NCBI GenBank assembly: GCA_033002965.1
Contig: JAURVB010002108.1
Coordinates: 1 to 64,000 of the forward strand
From: Piper betle
Lineage: Eukaryota; Streptophyta; Magnoliopsida; Piperales; Piperaceae
DNA: 64,000 bases
Reading direction: 5' to 3'
Below, piece by piece: positions 32,828 to 43,626 of the stretch (position 1 is its first letter; each line of letters opens with the position of its first letter). Position numbers and translations under genes: made by a program. The notes below the pieces were generated by a model, which worked only from the letters and a program-made list of their open reading frames with translations, searched no databases and had not been told where the DNA came from.

Positions 32828-34265
32828 CTAAGCAATCAGGAATGGAAGAACCGTCAACATGAAAACCTCACAGGTAAACACAGCAGATCCAGAAAATGCT
32901 GTGTCCTTCTCCTTGAATTTTTAGTCAATCCCTACAAATACCCAATCAAATAATAGAGATCAGCTTCCTCTCCAAGAGCATTGTATTTGAATACAAGCAC
33001 TGAATCAGTGATCTTTTCTTACCTTAACAGTGAGGCAGCACCTGCGTCAAAGAATAAAACCCATGTCAGTGATGCTGAAAAACAATCAAAAAGGCCATCT
33101 ATGAAGAAAGCTAGATTGCAGTGACATCTATCCAATGAATGGAACGTACTCAATGAAGTGATCATACTCAATGGCCCTCATCTTCCCACCACTCTTGTCA
33201 TACTTAGAGACCAAAAGGTCGAAAACAATAGGTGAAACAGAGTAGCCCATGCTCAAAAGTGCCTCTCTGAGCTCCGATGAATCAATCTTGCCACTGCGAT
33301 CCCCATCAAACAGCTACAAGATCCCCTGTCAAAAGCGAACAAAGAAAAACATGAGTTGATCCATAATCACCCCCTCACATCCACAAATGCTCATAAGAAA
33401 TTCCCAAAAAAAACCATGCACATAAAAATCAACAAAGAGAAACATGAGTTGATCCATAATCACAACCACACACATCCACAAATGGTCATAAAAAAACTCC
33501 AAAAATCCATCCATACAAGAATCAAACAAAGAATCTAAACATGAGCTGATCCGACTATCAACAAATGCTCATAAAAAACTCCCAAAACCATGCAATAAAA
33601 AAACCCAAGAATTAAACATTATGATTTGTTCCATAATCACAACAACCCATATCCACAAATGCTCATAAGAAACTCACAAAACCATGCATGAATCCACACA
33701 TTACATACCCTCCAGCTCTGTAGGCTATAGAACACAGCTAAACTCCTTAGGACCTGCCCACAACAAAGTTCAAACAAACTCGTTACATTAATCACAAGAC
33801 TCTGCAAGTAAAGTAAAAGAAGAAGCTAATAAAAAATAGAAGGAAAAAAAGCACACCAATCTTGCGGATGTTGGAGTTGGTGAAGAGGTACATGAGGAGA
33901 TGAACAGGGCGGAGGCTAAAGCTCTGGTTGTAAGCCGACAAAACCCGCTGCAACTCCTTGTCATCAATGAACCCACTTCCATCCTGGTCGGCCATTTGAA
34001 AGCACGGCACCATGGCCGGGTCCGTCCCCCGCGGGAACGAACGCCGACGGCGCCAACGCCGCGAACGGGTTTCCGTAACAGCCGGAGCCGGCGCCGGACT
34101 GTTGAGCCTGGAGCTTCTCCGCCGGGCGGCCGCCGGAGAGCCGTACTGGGTCTGGTGCTTGTCGGGCTTTGCCGGCTTATCTCCGAGGAAGGGGGCGGCG
34201 GGGGCGCCGTAGGGGTCGAGAGGGGCGGGGTAGTCGTAGCCGCCGGAGGGGTGGTAGCCGGCCAT
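32828..34265 (-). pseudogene. Penta-EF-hand calcium-binding protein (CML49/50-like) with frame lesions
   Basis: The family are calcium-binding proteins with a proline/glycine/tyrosine-rich N-terminus and a penta-EF-hand C-terminal half. Exon homologies on the minus strand are 34265-33857, 33753-33709, 33325-33150, 33041-33023 and 32931-32828, with consensus splice sites. Visible parts are an N-terminal GYHPSGGYDYPAP stretch, EF-hand DQDGSGFIDDKEL, SFSLRPVHLLMYLFTN, and the second loop region GDRSGKIDSSELREALLSMG. The C-terminus is VLPFLIA followed by TAG. Lesions: a frame excursion inside exon 1, a frameshift in exon 2, TAG at the start of exon 3 (bypassed if the acceptor at 33314 is used) and a one-base loss in the last exon. 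It is either a young pseudogene or a locus with consensus-base indel errors; the otherwise conserved sequence favours the latter or very recent loss. Confidence 0.8.
33347..33700. repeat. Intronic tandem repeat, about four units of 77-97 bp
   Basis: It lies in the intron between exons 2 and 3 of the EF-hand gene. Units begin AAACATGAGTTGATCC at 33347 and 33440, with variants at 33537 (ATGAGCTGATCC) and 33614 (ATTATGATTTGTTCC). Each contains CACAAATGCTCATAA and an ACCATGCA motif. Spacing is 93, 97 and 77 bp. Confidence 0.8.
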
Positions 34266-36546
34266 TGTTAGTCGCCGGAGTTTGGTCTGGGTTTTTCCGG
34301 GTTGGGTTGGTGGGCTTGGTATGGTTTCGCGTGCGACAATATTATGGCGGAGTGGGACAGACGACTCCTTGTACGATAGTAATACGGGTGAGGGTGGGTC
34401 CCACGTGTTGACTGTTTGTTGTCATGGCCGACAAGGCGAAGAGATACGGGGAAAGCGGTTGAAACAGTTAGACCCGATTACCCGATAGTGCATGCGGTGG
34501 CGAAGTGAGCATTGCGCGGAGTCATTGTGGCTATTGAAAATCAAAATTATTTCAAATATTTTACACGTAGAGCGTAATTTTAAAATTTTTTATCTCGTAA
34601 ATTATATGTATATAGCATATTAAACATAGAAAATAGACAATAAATTAATCAAAGAGCTGAATAATAATAATATTCATTTAACACAAAACCGTCAAATTGT
34701 ACCAAGTTTTTTTCATTAAGACTAACATCCGGGGGATATTTTTATATAAAATATAGTGAAACTTAAAGAGGTTATTATATTATACAAGTTGAATTGTATT
34801 GGTATAACTAATAACAATAATTTGTTATTCATTATTCATAAATTAGATGTTGTCCAAACCATGTACCGTACCCCTTTGTCCCATGACCAACCCGTCTAAG
34901 TGATTCTTTCTTAAAAGATATCGTCAACACTATTCTTATTGTAGGGAAGAAAAGTCGAGGATAAAGAGGGGAGGCATGATTTGAAGCCTTGAGTTGTAGA
35001 ATTGTGAAACTCCCTTAGACTTCTATAAATGACAGAGAAAAAGAGAAGTGAAGGGTGGCTAGTACGTTAAGAGAGAGAAAAAAGATAAAAAGAGCAGAAT
35101 AATAAGCACGAGAGAAAGAAGAAAGAGGAGGAGCCCCTTGTTGGAAATCTATCTTTGGTCACCCTAAGTTCACCAAATCAGAATTTGGAGTGCCCTCGAT
35201 ACAACCCAAGCAAAGAAGCCCACCAAAGAAGCCCTCCGGTCGTCAAAAAACTTTGAGAAGTTGTTGGTCAGAGTTATGACACACCATCAAGCATCCCTCT
35301 TTTTGGCCTCCATCGGGTTGATCCAAGTCATCATCGGCCACACCACAACCTCCACTGAGTTCTCCTCATAGTCAAGAACAAAGCCCATCTTAGAGTCACT
35401 GCTGGAGAAGCACTTCATCGCCGAAAAAGCTTCAAGAAGCGGCTTGCCAGAATAGAGTAGCAATAGAAAATAGCAACAAGCAATCAAATTTGGGCCCTCC
35501 GTATGGCCAGCCTAGGCCGCCGATTGGTAGACCGACACTTCCATTGGACTCCCTTCAATATTGAGAGTAAATACCGATCGAGACATGCTGATGGAAGAGT
35601 AACCAACCCCTGAAAAACCACCCAAAAGAGGCCCACCAAAAAAGTGAAGCAACAGGAAGCCGCCAACTTTCTGACCTTTGTCCAGCCGACTTAGACCATT
35701 ACCAAACATAAAACTGCCACCAATCAATCGTACTCACCACTAGATACAATTAAAGATCAAGATTAGCTGCTTTAAGTCACCATCATTGCTGGAAAATATT
35801 GATAGAACCCAGCCAAAATTCATCGCCGCCGGAACTTTCCACCACTATTGCTACCAGCTGGTGCCACCACTGATCACTGGACCACTCCCTAATCACTCAT
35901 CGATTTGAGATCTATCAATCTAAGATCTATCGATCTAGGCAATTCCCCATCAGTGCCGTAGCCAGAAAAGGTCACCGCCAGAGCCCCCAAAGTCGTCATT
36001 GCACCACCGTAGAAGATGGCTTTGTCAGGCCCTTTTACAGTCGTCCACATTCGCAAGCCTGTCCAGATCCATGACCTCATCTCTGCTGCCCCACAATCTA
36101 ATCAGATCCAAACTGATCCGGATAGCAACCATGAAGCTAGGCCACGTCCGTGACCGGCCTACAACATGGATTGAAACTAGCGCAACGTGCACCACCTACA
36201 CCCAGGCACACCCAAAAATCTCCATAAGCCTACACACACCACTTGCTCTAATCAACATTTTTCTGGTTCGAACCAACCCAAACAGTTTGGTTCAACCTAT
36301 TATCACTCTGGAAATAATTTGAAAGTTGTCTTGACTTTGGATTGAGACAAAACTTACTACCCAACTATTTTTGGACACTTTAGACAAAGTTGTGAGGTTA
36401 TTTTGAAGATTTTAAGAGTAGAAAGGGACAGACAAGGGTATTGGAGTCAAAGATCTCAAAGGCAAATTTATTTAAAGGTAGTAAAATTTACTATTTTGTG
36501 TAAAGTGTAAAAATTAAGAAAAATAATGAATTCATAGCCACCAGAC
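34266..36546. other. Intergenic region upstream of the EF-hand gene; no gene assigned
   Basis: 34266-34320 is the C/T-rich leader (minus-strand sense) and probable promoter of the EF-hand gene. 34550-34880 is A/T-rich. 34990-35130 is a purine-rich run (AGAGAGAAAAAAGATAAAAAG and similar). 35130-36330 is more GC-balanced, with open frames of 60-107 codons on both strands, but nothing resembles a known protein. It may be non-coding retroelement sequence. I see no terminal repeats. Confidence 0.4.
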
Positions 36547-36746
36547 TGACTTAGAGATTCAAATTGAACCCTAAAAACCATGCATAAAATCTTAAGTATT
36601 ATTTCTCACACTTGATATTTTATTTTCTACTCGCACGATTTTTTACGTAGCAAGGCGCCTTTGGTCCTATCAAACCCACTCATCCAACCCATTTCGACAA
36701 CAAAGCAAAGACCAATTCGAGAAGCTGAAAATCACGCGCTCAAACA
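36547..36746 (+). repeat. Left LTR of the gag-only element
   Basis: A 200-bp copy of the repeat at 50758-50959, with several substitutions. It ends CTCAAACA immediately before the primer-binding-like site. Confidence 0.8.
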
Positions 36747-37582
36747 TATTTTGGGTACTCCAATGGGGACCAGCTAGAAGGTAGCAGTGTTGTTGGAAGA
36801 AGTTTGTGCAAGTAAGAAGAATAGCGCCAGAGATAAGGAATTTGGCCTGACAAAGAAGTGGTAATGAACATGACCAATGCACATAAAGTCAAGGAGGGAA
36901 AAGCCAATTTGAAGCAAATACGGAAGCAAGCCATCACATAGCAAGAAATGTGCATGAAAGAATCTAACAACTCAAAGCAGCGCTGAATGAAGGAAATGAA
37001 GGAAGAATTACTCCAAGTAGAAGCATGCTAATACGAGAAGAACGCAACCAAAGTCCAAGAAGAAATGAAGAGATGAACCAATCTTCAAAAGTTGGACAAG
37101 TGCTTTTGATGACAATAAATCAGCTAAGTGGAGGACAAACATAGAATCAAGCAACTGAAGAGAGATTTCGCCGAAATGAAGAGCGGATGCAACAAATAGA
37201 GGATATAATGCAACAAGTGCTTGACCAAATGAAATGAAATAGTGCTGCAACTAGGAGCCCATTGAGACAAGGAGACAACCATCCCACACAATGTCCAACA
37301 ACGGACCAATCCCTAGATGCCACACAGATGTCTTCAACCTCCACAAATCCGATGATCAAACTCAACCTCAGCTACAAGAACAATTGTTGCAGCATTGAGG
37401 GATCCAGCCAACATCCGTCACTGAAATTAATAATTTTTCTCTAATTTTAGGTACTAAATCCATCCATAAAGCATTTACAACATCAACTTCACCGCTCGAA
37501 CAGATTTAGGCGCAACACTTCCAAGTGTCACAATCAAGTCAGAGTGAGTCTTGTTTGGTTTCTCACTCTGCATGGCCTCCAC

Positions 37583-40218
37583 TGTAAAACCCACGATTCG
37601 AGTCAGGGTTTTATATTCAGAACCGGTCGGTTCGACCGTTATTTTCGAGTCGAGTCAGTTTCAGAACACGTGTACTGAGCCGACGCCGGTCTCGTGTATG
37701 AGCCATGAGGGTCATGTGTACCCAAGTATATGATGATAACGTCATGAACACAGCAGGAAAGAATGAGTTATCAGAATATATGAGAGTATGCAGTTTATTT
37801 ATTTATTTTTTTATTATGATATATAATGGATCGTAGAATTAGTTTTAGGCCGTTTACCGCGTTAGGACGCGTTACGGGTATTTTGGGTGGGTTGATAGTT
37901 CTAGAGCATATCATTATGATTTTTTTGGTGTTGTTTGATTTTATGGGATTTTTCCCAAATTTTTTTGGAATTTTTTTACGACTTACATATTATTTTGACT
38001 CGAGTCGGAGACGAGTCAAGTAATATTTACGACTTTGCCACCACACACCCCCGCGCCCTTCCTTTCTTCTTTCCCAAACCCTCGCCGCGCGCCGCCACTG
38101 CGCATGCCGCCGCCGCTGCCGTGGACGCCCGCCCGGCCACCGATCGTCGCCCCTAGCTCGGCCACGACGTTGCCGTGCCGCCCCGACCAGCCCCGGCCGC
38201 TGCCAGGCCACCGTGACGCCGGAATCGCCGTGCTAGCGCCGCGGCCAAGCTTCGGTCGCGTCGCCGATTTCGCCGCCGGCGACTATCGCCGCCACGATCA
38301 GGGGGTCGCCTCAGCACCACCGACCGCCCAGTGACCTTCCCCGACCGGAACGGAGGCCAGCGCCGCCCAGATCGGCCAGATTCTTCTCCCATCGCCGCCG
38401 CTCTGTTTTATGCTTTTTCCGGCGAGCTGTTACCTCCGTTGGCCGCGTCGACCTCGTAGATGAGTCGGGCTCGCCGAGCCGGTTCCGAGGGTACCCAACA
38501 CGACCACTTTCCGGCCAATAAACGCCGCCGGCGATTGTCGCCGGAAAACCACCGGAAGCCGCCGGAAAACCGCCAGCAGCTGCCGGAAAATCGGAATTTC
38601 TGGAATTCACTGGAATTCACCGGATCTTCCGCGGGGCTCACCCAGTCGAGCCCGATCGAGCTTCGGACGCCGATGAGCGCCGAATTTGAGTTTCGAGACA
38701 CGCGACGGAACCCTAACCGTCGCCGATTGTCGACAACGTGAGGTATAATTACCTCCGATTGATTTATTTAAAATTGATGATAATTGTTAGCATAGCATGC
38801 TAGGGTTGATTAATTATTATGATGAATGTTAAGATTATGAATGAAGTAAACATGTGCATGATGTGATTAACAGGGAATGAAGGTTAAATGAGCTAATGAA
38901 GTAAAGTAAATTTGAGTATGATAATCGAGTAATGTAACTTAGGAAAAATACAATAAAATTGGTAGGAATAGGATGAGTTAGAATTATTCTCATATTTATG
39001 ATTATTGATTGTGATTGATGTTTATTGAGTTTGATGCATCATTTAGTTAGCGGGCGTTAGTATTTAGTTTTGATGTGTAGGTACGGAGTAGGAGCTCGCC
39101 GCCTAGGCGCGATGACACGCTTGGAGCTTCTACCAGGTCCGTTTAGGACTCGTCTGTTTTACTCTTTTCTATTGTATGTTTGTTTTAATGCCTACAGGAC
39201 GAGTTAAGTGGCGCTTTATCGGATCCCACTTAACTCGGGCCATTTAACCGAATAGTTTTTCCGGATTAATAACCCCTCGAGGATGAGATCCCTCGAGGAT
39301 GATTTCGAAAACAAGATCCACCACAAGTTGCCTTCGGGCCTATTATATAAATCCCTACCCAGCCCTATATATATGTAGTTTTCGCGTTTTCAGTGAGACG
39401 AGAGATGGAGAAATCGACTGCACGTACCATGCAGAGGATGCCGTGACAGTCAAAGCGGGCTCTGGATTAGTGCCAGCGGACTGTTCCATTCCCGAGGGAT
39501 CCTGACAACTCCGCGTTTGAGTTCCTCACACCCGGAGAACGTGGAGGTTTACGGGTACTGTTTAGTACAGCGCATGTCCGGACTTGTGGTTCAAAGGGTA
39601 CTAAAGGCGACTGCCTGAGAGTACTCGGCCTTCGTGCTCAAGGCCAGGAGAAATATGGAGGTAAGGAGAGGGCTTAGGATAAAGTTTCACGAGAAGTACT
39701 GAAAAAGAAGTGCCGAGAGCGGCACAGTACCAGCAGCAGATCAGTAAGTTCGGGATGCTACCGGGTCTGCAGCCCAGTGGCTCCTTAGTAGTGCCCTTCA
39801 GAGTGTTCACGTGGAGTATATGTTGTTTTCTTTCATATGAGAGTTTGCTCTCATAGCCAGTTTGTTATAGTTATTTTATTTTTCGGACCAGTAACACTTG
39901 TTACTGACGTGTTTTTATACTATATGTAGGTAATAATCACGAGTTGGAGGAGCCAGCTTGGACGGGAGGAGCAATGAGGTCTTGTGCACACACATGTTAG
40001 ATTTCTGAATGTTTAATATTGTATTGTTATGTTATTATATTGTGAATGACATGATTCAATATTTGAGCATGATGATATGATGTGAATGAAATGCTAAGAC
40101 ACGATAACAGAATGCAAAATATGATCGAGCTGAGCAACGGAAGCGTGGTGGGTTGAGACCCAAGCTTCAGAATGAATTCATAAGATGTTAGATTTTGTGT
40201 GAATGAAATCATGGATGC

Positions 40219-40260
<42 letters not shown>

Positions 40261-40552
40261 TATTTTGACAGGGTGGGCCCATAATTGCACTTTTAGGGGA
40301 GACCCTGATCCCTTCGTTTATATTTTCACGAATTTTGATCGTAATTGTAATGATGTGAAAATTGGTTGCATGTCATCCATGTAGTATCCTGTTAGGGTTT
40401 TATGCATTCATACATACATATAGCAAGTTGGATCTTCATCTTAAGACGCCGAGATTGGATCCGCACGAGTTAGGTTCGGGTTAGCCGACCTAACCGGGGC
40501 CTGTAACATGCCGGTTTGGTTCACGAGTGTGAACCGGATTTGGGGTGTTACA
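37583..40552 (+). repeat. LARD LTR1 (2970 bp)
   Basis: It starts TGTAAAACCCACG and ends GGGGTGTTACA. Order inside: GACTCGAGTCGGAGACGAGTC motif near 38000, GC-rich module 38035-38745, GGATCCCACTTAACTCGGG near 39223, and TATTATATAAATCC plus CTATATATATGTAG TATA-like boxes near 39340-39380. The GAGAGTTTGCTCTCA palindrome follows at 39838, then a TA microsatellite at 40215-40260 and the terminal near-palindrome at 40502-40552. The TATA-like boxes are the best candidate promoter, with transcription starting just downstream. Confidence 0.95.
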
Positions 40553-40739
40553 GAATTGGTATCAGAGCCACTCTCGGCCGATTACGATGTATGATACTTT
40601 TATAGGTGATGTGTGTGCAAAGACTGCTCCGAGTCCAGCTGGCAGGTATGTTTTCGTATATTTTCTTTACATGCAAATTTTCTTCATAAGTTGTTTGGAT
40701 AACAGTGTATTCAAGACTTGATCAGAATTATGTGGAACT
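40553..40739 (+). other. Truncated internal stub with primer-binding site
   Basis: It begins GAA then TTGGTATCAGAGCCACTC (40556-40573), an initiator-Met tRNA primer site. It matches the start of the 43627 internal region for about 45 bp, then diverges and stops abruptly at LTR2. The 5 bp before LTR2 (GAACT) do not match those after it (AAATT), so LTR2 is not a simple solo insertion. Confidence 0.85.
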
Positions 40740-43626
40740 TGTAAAACCCACGATTCGAGTTAGGGTTTTATATTCAGAACTGGTCGGGTCGACCGTTATT
40801 TTTCGAGTTGAGTCAGTTTCAGGACACGTGTACCGAGCCGACGCCGGTCGCGTGTATGAGCTATGAGGGTCATGCGTACCCAAGTATATGATGATAACGT
40901 CATGAACACAGCAGAACAGAATGAGTTATCAGAATATATGAGAGTATGCCAGTGATTTTTTTTATTTTTATATATAGTGGATCGTAGAATTAGTTTTAGG
41001 CCGTTTACCGCGTTAGGACACGTTACGGGCATTTTGGGTGGGTTGATAGTTCTAGAGCATATCATTATGATTTTTTGGTGTTGTTTGATTTTATGGGATT
41101 TTTCCCAAATTTTTTGGAATTTTTCTTACGACTTAAATATTATTTTGACTCGAGTCGGAGACGAGTCAAGTAATATTTACGGCTTTGCCACCGCACACCC
41201 CCGACATCTTCTTACCAAACCCTCGCCGTGCCACCCTGTTCGCGCGCCACCGCCGATGCCGCTTGGCCGCCGATCGACGGCGCCCGGCCCGGCCACGGCG
41301 TGGCCCTGCCACCCCGACCAGGCACGGCCACGAGCTAGCCGCCGTGACGCAAGGAAGCCGCGCCTTTGCGTCGTGCTTCCGTCGCCAATCGCACCGTCAG
41401 GCGACCGTCGCCGCCGCGATCCAGCAGTCGCCTCGGCACCCTCGATCCCTCAGCCACCTTTCCCGACTGGAGCGGAGGCCATCGCCGGCTTGGCCAGCCG
41501 GATTTAGTGACCCATCGCCGCCGCTCTGTTTTATGCATTTTCCGGCGAGCCGCCACCTCCGTTGGCCGCGTCAACCTTGTAGATGAGTCGGGCTCGCCGA
41601 GCCGGTTCCGAGCGTACCCAACACGACCACTTTCCGGCCAGTAGACGCCGCCGGCGATTGTCGCCAGAAACCACCAGAAGCCACCGAAAAACCGCCAGTA
41701 GCTGCCGGAAAACCGGAATTTCTGGAATTCGCCGGAATTCACCGGATCTTTCGCGGGGACTCACCCAGTCAAGCCCGATCGAACGTCGGACGCCGAGGAG
41801 CGTCGAATTCGAGCTCCGAGACACGCGACGGAACCCTAGCCATCGCCGATTGCCGACGATGTGAGGTATAATTACCTCCGATTGATTATTTAAAATTGAT
41901 GATTGTTAGCATAACATGATAGGATTGAATGATTCCCATGATAGAAGTCTGAGCATGAAAGAAGTAATAATATGTATGATATGATTGATAATGAGTAAAT
42001 ATTAAGTGATTCGATGATGTAAAGTAAATTTGAGCATGATAATCGGGTACGATGTAACTTAGGAAAAACACAGTAAAATTGGTATGAATAATATTAGTTA
42101 GAATTATTTTCATATTTATGATTATTTGATTGTTGATTGACGGTCATTGTGTGTGATTCATCATTTAGTTAGCGGGCGTTAGTATTTAGTTTTGATGTGT
42201 AGGTACAGAGTAGGAGCTCGCCGCCTAGGCGCGATGACACGTTTGGAGCTTCTACCAGGTCCGTTTAGGACTCGTCTCTGATTTATTCTTTCTATTGTAT
42301 GTTTAATTTATTGCCTGCAGGACGGGTTAAGTGGCGTTTTATCGGATCCCACTTAACTCGGGCCATTTAACCGAATATTTTCCGGATTAATAACCCCTCG
42401 AGGATGAGATCCCTCGAGGTTGATTTCGAAAACAAGATCCACCAAAAGTTGCCTTCGGGCCTATTATATAACTCCCTACCCAAGCCTATATATATATATA
42501 TAGTTTTCGCATTTCTGTGAGACGAGAGATGGAGAAATCGACTGCACGTACCATGCAGAGGATGTCGTGATAGTCAAAGCGGGCTCTGGATTAGTGCCAG
42601 CGGACTGTTCCATTCCCGAGGGATCCTGACAACTCCGCGTTTGAGTTCCTCACACCCGGAGAACGTGGAGGTTTACGGGTAATGTTTAGTATAGTGCATG
42701 TCCGGACTTGTGGTTCAAAGGGTACTAAAGGCGACTGCCTGAGAGTACTCGGCCTTCGTGCTCAAGGCTAGGAGAAATATGGAGGTAAGGAGAGGGCTTA
42801 GGATAAAGTTTCACGAGAAGTACTGAAAAAGAAGTGCCGAGAGCGGCACAGTACTAGCAGCAGATCAGTAAGTTCGGGATGCTACTGGGTCTGCAGCCCA
42901 GTGGCTCCTCAGTAGTGCCCTTCAGAGTGTTCACGTGGAGTATATGATGTTTTCTTTCATATGAGAGTTTGCTCTCATAGCCAGCTTGTTATAGTTATTT
43001 TATTTTCTGGACCAGTAACACTTGTTACTGACGTGTTTTTATACTATATGTAGGTAATAATCACGAGTTGGAGGAGCCAGCTTGGACGGAGGAGCAATGA
43101 GGTCTTATACACACATACATGTTAGATTTCTGAATGTTTAATATTGTGTTATTATGTTATTATATTGTGAATGACATGTTCAAATGCACGAGACATGATA
43201 GAATGTGAACATGATCAAAGATGCGCAGAGGAAGCGTGGTGGGTTGAGACCCAAGCTTCAAAATGAATTTATAAGATGTTAGATTTTGTGTGAATGAAAT
43301 TATGGATGCATGTGTATACATTTATATATTTATATATATATTATTTTGACAGGGTGGGCCCATAATTGCACTTTTAGGGGAGATCCTGTCCATTTTATTT
43401 CAGAATTTTTATCGTAATTGTAATGATGTGAAATTTAGGTTGCATGTCATCCATGTAGTATCATGTTAGGGTTTTATGCATTTATCCATGCATATGACAA
43501 GTCGTATCTACATCTTAAGACGCCGAGATTGGATCCGCACGAGTTAGGTTCGGGTTAGCCGACCTAACCGGGGCCTGTAACATGCCGGTTTGGTTCACGA
43601 GTGTGAACCGGATTTGGGGTGTTACA
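40740..43626 (+). repeat. LARD LTR2 (2887 bp), a diverged subtype
   Basis: Same order of blocks as LTR1, but clearly more divergent: a different GC-rich module text (41185-41865), a different 41890-42150 segment and a shorter TA tract (43315-43345). It is followed by a damaged primer site, TTGTATCAGAGCC (43631-43643). Confidence 0.95.

Noticed and set aside
33900..34411. Plus-strand frames of 66-123 codons
   Set aside because: They are antisense to the GC-rich first exon of the EF-hand gene.
38035..38745. Proline/arginine-rich frames (up to ~99 codons) in the LTR GC-rich module, repeated at 41.2 and 47.3 kb
   Set aside because: Frames occur on both strands and shift with small indels between LTR copies, so they are compositional, not conserved coding sequence.
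40740..43626. LTR2 as a simple solo LTR inserted in LTR1's element
   Set aside because: Flanks GAACT and AAATT do not match, and LTR2 is followed by its own primer site and internal sequence.
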